Assembly (NCBI RefSeq): GCF_038502225.1
Contig: NW_027196413.1
Location: 23,501 to 87,500 of the forward strand
DNA length: 64,000 bases
From: Cherax quadricarinatus
Lineage: Eukaryota; Arthropoda; Malacostraca; Decapoda; Parastacidae
Direction: 5' to 3'
Below, one piece after another: positions 50,001 through 62,226 of this stretch (its first letter is position 1; the number at the start of each line of letters is the position of its first letter). Both the position numbers and the translations under genes were made by a program. The notes beneath the pieces were generated by a model that was not told the origin of the DNA, ran no database searches, and worked only from the letters and a program-made list of their open reading frames with translations.

Positions 50001-51086
50001 GAGACTGAGGTTGTGAGAGACTGAGGTTGTGAGAGGCTGAGGTTGTGAGAGGCTGAGGTTGTGAGAGGCGGAGGTTGTGAGAGGCTGAGGTTGTGAGTGG
50101 CTGAGGTTGTGAGAGGCTGAGGTTGTGAGAGGCTGAGGTTATGAGAGGCTGAGGTTGTGAGTGGCTGAGGTTGTGAGAGGCTGAGGTTGTGAGAGGCTGA
50201 GGTTGTGAGAGGCTGAGGTTGTGAGAGGCTGAGGTTTTGAGAGGCTGAGGTTGTGAGAGGCTGAGATTGTGAGAGGCTGAGGTTGTGAGAGGCTGAGGTT
50301 GTGAGAGGCTGAGGTTGTGAGAGGCTGAGGTTGTGAGAGGCTGAGGTTGTGAGAGGCTGACGTTGTGAGAGGCTGAGGTTGTGAGAGGCTGAGTTTGTGA
50401 GAGGCTGAGGTTGTGAGTGGCTGAGGTTGTGAGAGGATGAGGTTGTGAGAGGCTGAGGTCGTGAGAGGCTGAGGTTGTGAGAGGCTGAGGTTGTGAGAGG
50501 CTGAGGTTGTGAGTGGCTGAGGTTGTGAGAGGCTGAGGTTGTGAGAGGCTGACGTTGTGAGAGGCTGACGTTGTGAGAGGCTGACGTTGTGAGAGGCTGA
50601 GGTTGTGAGTGGCTGAGGTTGTGAGAGGCTGAGGTTGTGAGAGGCTGAGGTTGTGAGAGGCTGAGGTTGTGAGAGGCTGAGGTTGTGAGAGGCTGAGGTT
50701 GTGAGTGGCTGAGGTTGTGAGAGGCTGAGGTTGTGAGAGGCTGAGGTTGTGAGAGGCTGAGGTTGTGAGAGGCTGAGGTTGTGAGAGGCTGAGGTTGTGA
50801 GTGGCTGAGGTTGTGAGAGGCTGAGGTTGTGAGAGGCTGAGGTTGTGAGAGGCTGAGGTTGTGAGAGGCTGAGGTTGTGAGAGGCTGAGGTTGTTAGAGG
50901 CTGAGGTTGTGAGAGGCTGAGGTTGTGAGAGGCTGAGGTTGTGAGAGGCTGAGGTTGTGAGAGGCTGAGGTTGTGAGAGGCTGAGGTTGTGAGAGGCTGG
51001 GGTTGTGAGAGGCTGAGGTTGTGAGAGGCTGAGGTTGTGAGAGGCTGAGGTTGTGAGAGGCTGAGGTTGTGAGAGGCTGGGGTTGA
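47086..51086. repeat. 16-bp tandem array, about 250 copies
   Basis: The unit is gagaggctgaggttgt. Variants: gtggctg, gacgttg, gttatg, 'ggcag', 'gagactg'. Higher-order blocks are clear. The rare 'ggcggagg' unit occurs at 49571 and about 50067, 496 bases apart (31 units). The shortened 'gctgaggtttgagagg' unit recurs at about 48075, 48490, 48601, 48823 and 49047 with the same neighbours. Confidence 0.95.
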
Positions 51087-51174
51087 AACATGCAGGAGAC
51101 ACACGGGTTGGGGCAGAGTGAGAGGACTTGACAGTTGACATAGTGTTGGACGTATTAATTAATGGACAATGAGT

Positions 51175-51222
51175 GGTGGTACCTATGAAGGCTTTCAGAG
51201 AAACCAGTTAGCCAGAGACGAG
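51175..51222 (+). mobile_element. LINE 3' UTR remnant at the left edge of the 21-bp array
   Basis: The sequence acctatgaaggctttcagag, then aaaccagttagcc and 'gagtactggaagtgggaagca', matches in order the 3' UTR segment at about 14588-14643 of the LINE inside the Tigger element (atttatgaagggattcaggg, aaaccgg, gagtcctggagatgggaagta). Right of the 21-bp array, 53969-53993 (gagggaatgttgctgtt) resembles the next UTR segment. Confidence 0.65.
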
Positions 51223-53968
51223 TACTGGAAGTGGGAAGCATAGTACTGGAGGTGGGAAGCATAGTACTGGAGGTGGGAAGCATAGAACTGCAGGTGGGAA
51301 GCATAGTACTGGAGGTGGGAAGTATAGTACTGGAGTTGGGAAGCATAGTACTGGAGGTGGGAAGCATAGTACTGGAGGTGGGAATCATAGTACTGAAGGT
51401 GGGAAGCATAGTACTAGAGGTGGAAAGCACAGTACTGGGGTGGGAAGCACCGTACTGGAGGTGGGAAGCATCGTACTGGAGGTGGGAAGCACCGTACTGG
51501 AGGTGGGAAACACCGTACTGGAGGTGGAAAGCACAGTACTGGGGGTAGGAAGCACCATACTGGAGGTGGGAAGCACAGTACTGGGGGTGGGAAGCACAGT
51601 ACTTTAGGTGAGAAGCACAGTACTGGGGTGGGAAGCACAGTACTGGAGGTGGGAAGCACAGTACTGGGGGTAGGAAGCACAGTACTGGACGTGGGAAGCA
51701 CAGTACTGGGGGTGGGAAGCACAGTACTGGAATTGGGAAGCACAGCACTGGGGTGGAAAGCAGCAGTACTTTAGGTGAGAAGCACAGTACTGGGGGTGGG
51801 AAGCACAGTACTGGAGATGGGAAGCACAGTACTGGGGGTAGGAAGCACCGTACTGGAGGTGGGAAGCACAGTACTTTAGGTGAGAAGCACAGTACTGGGG
51901 GTGGGAAGCATTGTACTGGAGGTGGAAAGCACAGTACTGGGGGTGGGAAGCACAGTACTGGGGTTGGAAAACAGCAGTACTTTAGGTGAGAAGCACAGTA
52001 CTGGGGGTGGGAAGCACAGTACTCGAGGTGGGAAGCACAGTACTGGGGGTGGGAAGCACAGTACTCGAGGTGGGAAGCACACTACTGGGGGTGGGAAGCA
52101 CCGTACTGGAGGTGGGAAGCATAGTACTGGAGGTGGGAAGCTCAGTACTGGAGGTGGGAAGTGCAGTACTGGAGGTGGGAAGCACAGTATTGGAGGTATG
52201 AAGCACAGTACTGGAGGTGGGAAGCACTGTACTGGGGGTGGGAAGCACAGTACTTTAGGTGAGAAGCACAGTACTGGGGGTGGGTACTGGAGGTGGGAAG
52301 CACAGTACTGGGGGTGGGAAGCACAGTACTGGATGTGGGAAGCACAGTACTGGGAGTGGGAAGCACAGTACTAGGGGTGGGAAGCACAGTACTGGGGGTG
52401 GGAAGCACAGTACTGGGGGTGGGAAGCACAGTACTGGGATGGGAAGCACAGTACTGGGGGTGGGAAGCACAGTACTGGGGGAGGGAAGCACAGTACTGGG
52501 GGTGGGAAAGCACAGTAGTGGGGGTGGGAAGCACAGTACTGGAGGTGGAAAGCACAGTACTGGGGGTGGGAAGCACAGTACTGGGGGTGGGAAGCACAGT
52601 ACTGGGTTTGGGAAGCACAGTACTGAAGGTGGGAAGCACAGTACTGGGGGTGGGAAGCACAGTACTGGGGGTGGGAAGCACAGTACTGGGGGTTGGAAAC
52701 ACAGTACTGGGGGTGGGAAGCACTGTACTGGGGGTGGGAAGCACAGTACTTGGGGTGGGAAGCACAGTACTGAGGGTGGGATGCACAGTACTGGGGGTGG
52801 AAAGCACAGTACTGGGGGTGGGAAGCACAGTACGGGGGGTGGGAAGCACAGTACTGGGGGTGGGAAGCACAGTACAGGGGGTGGGATGCACAGTACTGGG
52901 GGTGGGATGCACAGTACTAGGGGTGGGAAGCACAGTGCTGGGGGTGTTATGCACAGTACTGGGGGTGGGAAGCACAGTACCGGGGGTGGGAAGCACAGTA
53001 CTGGGGGTGGGATGCACAGTACTGGGGGGTAGGAAGCACAGTACTGAGGTGGGATGCACAGTACTGGGGGTGGGAAGCGCAGGACTGAGGGTGGGAAGCA
53101 CAGTACTGGGGGTGGGAAGCACAGTACTGGGGGTGGGAAGCACAGTACTGAGGGTGGGAAGCACAGTACTGGGGGTGGGAAGCACAGTACTTGGGGTGGG
53201 ATGCACAGTACTGGGGGTGGGAAGCACAGTACAAGGGGTGGGAAGCACAGTATTGGGGGTGGGAAGCACAGTACTGGGGGTGGGAAGCAAAGTACTGGGG
53301 GTGGGATGCACAGTACTGGGGGTGGGAAGCACAGTACTGGGGGTGGGAAGGACAGTACTGGGGGTGGGAAGCACAGTACTGGGTTTGGGAAGCACAGTAC
53401 GGGGGTGGGAAGCACAGTACTGGGGGTGGGAAGCACAGTACTGGGGGTGGGAAGCACAATACTGGGGGTGGGAAGCACAGTACTGGGGGTGGGAAGCACA
53501 GTACTGAGGGTGGGAAGCACAGTACTGGGGTGGGAAGCACAGTACTGGGGGTGGGAAGCACAGTACTGGGGGTGGGAAGCACAGTACTGGGGGTGGGAAG
53601 CACAGTACTGGGGGTGGGAAGCACAGTACTAGGGGTGGGAAGCACAGTACTGGGGCTGGGAAGCACAGTACTGGGGGTGGGAAGCACAGTACTGGGGGTG
53701 GGAAGCACAGTACTGGGGGAGGGAAGCACAGTACTGGGGGTGGGAAGCACAGTACTGGGGTTGGGAAGCACAGTACTAGGGGTGGGAAGCACAGTACTGG
53801 TGGAGGGAAGCACAGTACTGGGGGTGGGAAGCACAGTACTAGGGGTGGGAAGCACAGTACTGGTGTGGAAAGCACAGTACTGGGGGTGGGAAGCACAGTA
53901 CTGGGGGTGTGAAGCACAGTATTGGGGGTGGGAAGCACAGTACTGGGGGTGGGAAGCACAGTACTGGG
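51223..53968. repeat. 21-bp tandem array, about 130 copies, G-rich
   Basis: The unit is gtactggg(g)gtgggaagcac followed by a. The left 1 kb has more 'ggaggtgg' and 'ggaagcata' units; the right part is dominated by 'gggggtggg'. Occasional units lose one G, which moves the reading frame. Derivation from the LINE 3' UTR is visible in the first units. Reading frames in this region on both strands are repeat by-products. Confidence 0.95.
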
Positions 53969-54992
53969 CACCTGAGTGAGGGAATGTTGCTGTTCAGAGG
54001 ACCAACGTAATGTTATCATGTCTGAGGACCCACGTAATGTTATCATGTCAGAGGACCCACGTAATGTTATCATGTCTGAGGACCCACGTAATGTTATCGT
54101 GTCTGAGGACCCTCGTAATGTTATCGTGTCTGAGGACTCACGTAATGTTATCGTGTCTGAGGACCCACGTAATGTTATCGTGTCTGAGGACTCACGTAAT
54201 GTTATCATGTCAGAGGACCCACGTAATGTTATCATGTCTGAGGACCCACGTAATGTTATCGTGTCTAAGGACCCTCGTAATGTTATCGTGTCTGAGGACT
54301 CACGTAATGTTATCGTGTCTGAGGACCCACGTAATGTTATCGTGTCTGAGGACTCACGTAATGTTATCATGTCTGAGGACCCACGTAATGTTATCGTGTC
54401 TGAGGACTCACGTAATGTTATTATCTCTGAGAACCCACGTAATGTTATCGTGTCTGAGGTCTCACGTAATGTTATCGTGTCTGAGGACCCACGGAATGTT
54501 ATCATGTCAGAGGACCCACGTAATGTTATCATGTATGAGGTCCCACGTAATGTTATCATGTCTGAGGACTCACGTAATGTTATCATGTATGAGAACCCAC
54601 GTAATGTTATCATGTATGAGGACCCACGTAATGTTATCATGTATGAGGTCCCACGTAACGTTATCATGTATGAGGACCCACGTAATGTTATCATGTATGA
54701 GGACCCACGTAATGTTATCATGTATGAGTACCCACGTAATGTTATCATGTATGAGGTCCCACGTAATGTTATCATGTCTGAGGACCCACGTAATGTTATC
54801 ATGTATGAGGTCCCACGTAATGTTATCGTGTCTGAGGACCCACGTAATGTTATCATGTCTGAGGACTCTCGTAATGTTATCATGTATGAGGACCCACGTA
54901 ATGTTATCATGTATGAGGACCCACGTAATGTTATCATGTATGAGGACCCACGTAATGTTATCATGTATGAGGACCCACGTAATGTTATCATG

Positions 54993-55204
54993 ACTCAAGA
55001 AATCGTAATGACACGATTGCAAATAAACAATACCCCCGGCCGGGATTGAACCCGCGATCATAGAGTCTCAAAACTCCAGCCCGTCGCGTTAGCCACTAGA
55101 CCAGCTAGCCACAATAAGATTCATCCAACTAGGTATATTTCTACACCATAACTTGCATTTGTGGTCACAGAGGTGCCTGTGCAAACTTTCCTATGGTGTA
55201 GAAA
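54993..55204 (-). mobile_element. tRNA-derived SINE-like insertion in the 27-bp array
   Basis: A 212-base block unlike the array is flanked by a seven-base duplication, tatcatg (54986-54992 and 55205-55211), and the array continues in register after it. On the minus strand it has an A-box-like tggtctagtgg and a B-box-like ggttcaatccc about 40 bases apart, plus an anticodon-arm-like segment. Its right end forms a hairpin with arms atatttctacaccata (55135-55150) and tatggtgtagaaatat (55192-55207). It has no A-rich tail. Confidence 0.75.
55036..55112 (-). other. tRNA-like segment (pseudo-tRNA) with A and B boxes
   Basis: Minus strand: the A box is at 55093-55103 and the B box at 55042-55052. 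The anticodon arm region ggagttttgagactc could form a weak stem. The acceptor arms do not pair (ggctagc against the G-rich 3' side), so I do not call a functional tRNA. It is best read as the polymerase III promoter head of the SINE-like insertion. Confidence 0.6.
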
Positions 55205-58200
55205 TATCATGTCTGAGGACCCACGTAATGTTATCATGTCTGAGGACCCACGTAATGTTATCATGTATGAGGACCCACGTAATGTTATCATGCATGAGGA
55301 CCCACGTAATGTTATCATGTATGAGGTCCCACGTAATGTTATCATGTATGAGGACCCACGTAATGTTATCATGTGTGAGGACCCACGTAATGTTATCATG
55401 TCTGAGGACCGACGTAATGTTATCATGTCTGAGGACCCACGTAATGTTATCGTGTCTGAGGACTCTCGTAATGTTATCATGTCTGAGGACCCAAGTAATG
55501 TTATCATGTCTGAGGACCCACGTAATGTTATCATGTCTGAGGACTCACGTAATGTTATCATGTCTGAGGACCCACGTAATGTTATCATGTCTTAGAACTC
55601 ACGTAAATTTATTATGTCTGAGGACCCACGTAATGTTATCATGTCTGAGGACTCACGTAATGTTATCATGTCTGAGGACCCACGTAATGTTATCGTGTCT
55701 GAGGACCCAAGTAATGTTATCATGTCTGAGGACCCACGTAATGTTATCACGTCTGAGGACCCACGTAATGTTATCATGTCCGAGGACCCACGTAATGTTA
55801 TCGTGTCTGAGGACCCACGTAATGTTATCGTGTCTGAGGACCCACGTAATGTTATCATGTCCGAGGACTCTCGTAATGTTATCGTGTCTGAGGACCCACG
55901 TAATGTTATCGTGTCTGAGGACTCTCGTAATGTTATCATGTCTGAGGACTCTCGTAATGTTATCATGTCTGAGGGCCCACGTAATGTTATCATGTCTGAG
56001 GACTCTCGTAATGTTATCATGTCTGAGGACTCTCGTAATGTTAACGTGTTTGAGGACCCACGTAATGTTATCGTGTCTGAGGACCCACGTAATGTTATCG
56101 TGTCTGAGGACCCAAGTAATGTTATAATGTCTGAGGACCCACGTAATGTTATCGTGTCTGAGGACTCTCGTAATGATATCATGTCTGAGGACCCAAGTAA
56201 TGTTATCATGTCTGAGGACCCACGTAATGTTATCATGTATGAGGACCCACGTAATGTTATCATGTATGAGGACCCACGTAATGTTATCATGTATGAGGAC
56301 CTACGTAATGTTATCATGTATGAGGACCCACGCAATCTTATCATGTATGAGGACCCACGTAATGTTATCATGTCTGAGGACCCACGTAATGTTATCATGT
56401 ATGAGGACCCACGTAATGTTATCATGTATGAGGACCCACGTAATGTTATCATGTCTGAGGAGCCACGTAATGTTATCATGTCTGAGGACCCACGTAATGT
56501 TATCATGTATGAGGACCCACGTAATGTTATCATGCATGAGGACCCACGTAATGTTATCATGTATGAGGTCCCACGTAATGTTATCATGTATGAGGACCCA
56601 CGTAATGTTATCATGTGTGAGGACCCACGTAATGTTATCATGTCTGAGGACCCACGTAATGTTATCATGTCTGAGGACCCACGTAATGTTATCATGTCTG
56701 AGGACTCACGTAATGTTATCATGTCTGAGGACCCACGTAATGTTATCGTGTCTGAGGACTCTCATAATGTTATCGTGTCTGAGGACACCCGTAATGTTAT
56801 CATGTCTGAGGACCCACGTAATGTTATCATGTCTGAGGACTCACGTAAATTTATTATGTCTGAGGACCCACGTAATGTTATCATGTCTGAGGACTCACGT
56901 AATGTTATCATGTCTGAGGACCCACGTAATGTTATCGTGTCTGAGGACCCAAGTAATGTTATCATGTCTGAGGACCCACGTAATGTTATCACGTCTGAGG
57001 ACCCACGTAATGTTATCATGTCTGAGGACCCACGTAATGTTATCGTGTCTGAGGACCCACGTAATGTTATCGTGTCTGAGGACCCACGTAATGTTATCAT
57101 GTCTGAGGACTCTCGTAATGTTATCGTGTCTGAGGACCCACGTAATGTTATCGTGTCTGAGGACTCTCGTAATGTTATCATGTCTGAGGACTCTCGTAAT
57201 GTTATGATGTCTGACGGCCCACGTAATGTTATCATGTCTGAGGACTCTCGTAATGTTATCATGTCTGAGGACTCTCGTAATGTTATCATGTCTGAGGACC
57301 CACGTAATGTTATCGTGTCTGAGGACTCTCGTAATGATATCATGTCTGATGACCCAAGTAATGTTATCATGTCTGAGGACCCACGTAATGTTATCATGTC
57401 TGAGGACTCACGTAATGTTATCATGTCTGAGGACCACGTAATGTTATCGTGTCTGAGGACTCTCGTAATGTTATCGTGTCTGAGGACCCACGTAATGTTA
57501 TCATGTCTGAGGACCCACGTAATGTTATCATGTCTGAGGACTCACGTAATGTTATCATGTCTGAGGACCCACGTAATGTTATCATGTCTGAGGACTCTCG
57601 TAATGTTATCATGTATGAGGACCCACGCAATCTTATCTTGTATGTGGACCCACGTAATGTAATCATGTATGAGGACCCACGTAATATTATCGTGTCTGAG
57701 GACCCACGTAATGTTATCGTGTCTGAGGACCCACGTAATGTTATCATGTCTGAGGACTCTCGTAATGTCATCGTGTCTGAGGACCCACGTAATGTTATCG
57801 TGTCTGAGGACTCTCGTAATGTTATCATGTCTGAGGTCTCTCGTAATGTTATCATGTCTGAGGGCCCACGTAATGTTATCATGTCTGAGGAATCTCGTAA
57901 TGTTATCATGTCTGATAACTCTCGTAATGTTATCGTGTTTGAGGACCCACGTAATGTTATCGTGTTTGAGGACCCACGTAATGTTATCATGTCTGAGGAC
58001 CCACGTAATGCTATCGTGTCTGAGGACCCACGTAATGTTATCATGTCTGAGGACCCACGTAATGTTATCATGCCTGAGGACCCACGTAATGTTATCGTGT
58101 CTGAGGACTCTCGTAATGTTATCATGTCTGAGGGCCCACGTAATGTTCTCGTGTCTGAGGACCCACGTAATGTTATCATGTCTGAGGACCCTCGTAATGT

Positions 58201-61200
58201 TATCATGTATGAGGTCCCACGTAATGTTATCATGTATGAGGTCCCTCGTAATGTTATCATGTATAAGGTCCCACGTAATGTTATCATATCTGAGAACCCT
58301 CGTAATGTTATCATGTCTGAGGACCACGTAATGTTATCATGTATGAGGACCCACGTAATGTTATCATGTATGAGGTCCCACGTAATGTTATCATGTCTGA
58401 GGACTCACTTAATGTTATCATGTATGAGGACCCACGTAATGTTATCATGTATGAGGACCCATGTAATGTTATCATGTATGAGGTCCCACGTAACGTTATC
58501 ATGTATGAGGACCCACGTAATGTTATCATGTATGAGGACCCACGTAATGTTATCATGTATGAGTACCCACGTAATGTTATCATGTATGAGGTCCCACGTA
58601 ATGTTATCATGTCTGAGGACCCACGTAATGTTATCATGTATGAGGTCCCAAGTAATGTTATCGTGTCTGAGGACCCACGTAATGTTATCATGTCTGAGGA
58701 CTCTCGTAATGTTATCACGTATGAGGACCCACGTAATGTTATCATGTATGAGGACCCACGTAATGTTATCATGTATGAGGACCCACGTAATGTTATCATG
58801 TATGAGGACCCACGTAATGTTATCATGTATGAGGACCCACGTAATGTTATCATGTATGAGGACCCACGCAATCTTATCTTGTATGTGGACCCACGTAATG
58901 TTATCATGTCTGAGGACCCACGTAATGTTATCATGTATGAGGACCCACGTAATGTTATCATGTCTGAGGACCCACGTAATGTTATCATGTCTGAGGACCC
59001 ACGTAATGTTATCATGTATGAGGACCCTCGTAATGTTATCATGTATGAGGTCCCACGTAATGTTATCATATCTGAGAACCCTCGTAAGGTTATCATGTCT
59101 GAGGACCACGTAATGTTATCATGTATGAGGACCCACGTAATGTTATCATGTATGAGGTCCCACGTAATGTTATCATGTCTGAGGACTCACGTAATGTTAT
59201 CATGTATGAGGACCCACGTAATGTTATCATGTATGAGGTCCCACGTAACGTTATCATGTATGAGGACCCACGTAATGTTATCATGTATGAAGACCCACGT
59301 AATGTTATCATGTACGAGTACCCACGTAATGTTATCATGTATGAGGTCCCACGTAATGTTATCATGTCTGAGGACCCACGTAATGTTATCATGTCTGAGG
59401 ACCCACGTAATGTTATCATGTCTTAGGACCCACGTAATGTTATCGTGTTTGAGGACCCACGTAATGTTATCATGTCTGAGGACTCATGTAATGTTATCAT
59501 GTCTGAGGACCCACGTAATATTATCATGTCTGAGGACCCACGTAATGTTATCATGTCTGAGGACCCACGTAATGTTATCATGTATGAGGACCCACGTAAT
59601 GTTATCATGTATGAGGTCCCACGTAATGTTATCATGTATGAGGACCCACGTAATGTTATCATGTCTGAGGACCCACGTAATGTTATCATGTCTGAGGACC
59701 CACGTAATGTTATCATGTCTGAGGACCCACGTAATGTTATCGTGTCTGAGGACTCTCGTAATGTTATCATGTCTGAGGACCCAAGTAATGTTATCATGTC
59801 TGAGGACCCACGTAATGTTATCATGTCTGAGGACTCACGTAATGTTATCATGTCTGAGGACCCACGTAATGTTATCGTGTCTGAGGACTCTCATAATGTT
59901 ATCGTGTCTGAGGACCCACGTAATGTTATCATGTCTGAGGACCCACGTAATGTTATCATGTCTGAGGACCCACGTAATGTTATCGTGTCTGAGGACCAAC
60001 GTAATGTTATCATGTCTGAGGACTCATGTAATGTTATCATGTCTGAATACCCACGTAATGTTATCACGTCTGAGGACCCACGTAATGTTATCATGTCTGA
60101 GGACCCACGTAATGTTATCGTGTCTGAGGACCCACGTAATGTTATCATGTCTGAGGACTCTCGTAATGTTATCATGTCTGAGGACTCTCGTAATGTTATC
60201 ATGTCTGAGGACTCTCGTAATGTTAACGTGTTTGAGGACCCACGTAATGTTATCGTGTCTGAGGACCCACGTAATGTTATCGTGTCTGAGGACTCTCGTA
60301 ATGTTATCATGTCTGAGGACCCAAGTAATGTTATCATGTCTGAGGACCCACGTAATGTTATCATGTCTGAGGACTCACGTAATGTTATCATGTCTGAGGA
60401 CCACGTAATGTTATCGTGTCTGAGGACTCTCGTAATGTTATCGTGTCTGAGGACCCACGTAATGTTATCATGACTGAGGACCCACGAAATGTTATCATGT
60501 CTGAGGACTCACGTAATGTTATCATGTCTGAGGACCCACGTAATGTTATCCTGTCTGAGGACCCACGTAATGTTATCATGTCTGAGGACCCACGTAATGT
60601 TATCATGTCTGAGGACCCACGTAATATTATCGTGTCTGAGGACCCACGTAATGTTATCGTGTCTGAGGACCCACGTAATGTTATCATGTCTGAGGACTCT
60701 CGTAATGTTATCGTGTCTGAGGACCCACGTAATGTTATCGTGTCTGAGGACTCTCGTAATGTTATCATGTCTGAGGACTCTCGTAATGTTATCATGTCTG
60801 AGGGCCCACGTAATGTTATCATGTCTGAGGACTCTCGTAATGTTATCATGTCTGAGGACTCTCGTAATGTTATCGTGTTTGAGGACCCACGTAATGTTAT
60901 CGTGTCTGAGGACCCACGTAATGTTATCATGTCTGAGGACCCACGTAATGTTATCGTGTCTGAGGACCCACGTAATGTTATCATGTCTGAGGACCCACGT
61001 AATGTTATCATGTCTGAGGACCCACGTAATGTTATCTTGTCTGAGGACTCTCGTAATGTTATCATGTCTGAGGACCCACGTAATGTTATCGTGTCTGAGG
61101 ACCCACGTAATGTTATCGTGTCTGAGGACCCACGTAATGTTATCATATCTGAGGACCCACGTAATGTTATCATGTCTGAGGACCCACATAATGTTATCGT

Positions 61201-62226
61201 GTCTGAGGTCTCACGTAATGTTATCATGTCTTAGGACCCACGTAATGTTATCATGTCCGAGGACCCTCGTAATGTTATCATGTCTGAGGACCCTCGTAAT
61301 GTTATCATGTCTGAGGACCCTCGTAATGTTATCATGTCTGAGGACCCACGTAATGTTATCATGTCTGAGGACCCTCGTAATGTTATCGTGTCTGTGGACC
61401 CTCGTAATGTTATCATGTCTGAGGACCCTCGTAATGTTATCATGTCTGAGGACCCACGTAATGTTATCATGTCTGAGGACCCACGTAATATTATCGTGTC
61501 TGAGGACTCTCGTAATGTTATCGTGTCTGAGGACCCACGTAATGTTATCATGTCTGCGGACCCACGTAATGTTATCATGTCTGAGGACCCACGTAATGTT
61601 ATCGTGTCTGAGGACCCACGTAATGTTATCGTGTCTGAGGACCCACGTAATGTTATCATGTCTGAAGACCCACGTAATGATTTCATGTCTGAGGACCCAC
61701 GTAATGTTATCGTGTCTGACGACCCTCGTAATGCTACCGTGTCTGAGGACCCACGTAATGTTATCGTGTCTGAGGACCCACGTAATGTTATCATGTCTGA
61801 GGACCCACGTAATGTTATCGTGTCTGAGGACCCACCTAATGTTATCGTGTCTGAGAACCCACGTAATGTTATCGTGTCTGAGGACTCTCGTAATGTTATC
61901 GTGTCTGAGGACCCACGTAATGTTATCGTGTCTGAGGACCCTCGTAATGTTATCGTGTCTGAGGACTCTCGTAATGTTATTGTCTGAGGACCCACGTAAT
62001 GTTACCGTGTCTGAGGTCTCTCGTAATGTTATTGTCTGAGGACTCTCGTAATGTTAACGCGTCTTAGGACCCACGTAATGTTATCGTGTCTGAGGACCCA
62101 CGTAATGTTATCGTGTCTGAGGACCCACGTAATGTTACCGTGTCTGAGGACTCTGGTGAGGACACCCAGGTAGCAAGTGATGGTGGATTCATTTATGCCA
62201 ATAACACTTTTGTTCCATATGTATTT

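Larger units (their letters stand above)
53994..62156. repeat. 27-bp tandem array, about 295 copies, with higher-order blocks
   Basis: The unit is tgtctgaggacccacgtaat followed by gttatca. It has recurrent variants: tatgagg, gtgtctg, gactctcgt, gactcacgt, gtccc. A one-base loss ('gaggaccacg') occurs at 57429, 58319, 59101 and 60396, spaced by 33, 29 and 48 units minus one base. Long duplicated blocks carry shared rare variants (for example acgtaaattt at 55601 and 56843, 1242 bases or 46 units apart). A tRNA-related insertion interrupts the array at 54993-55204. Confidence 0.96.

Noticed and set aside
55036..55112. A functional tRNA gene
   Set aside because: The A and B boxes are present but the acceptor arms do not pair and the anticodon loop is irregular; better explained as a SINE head.
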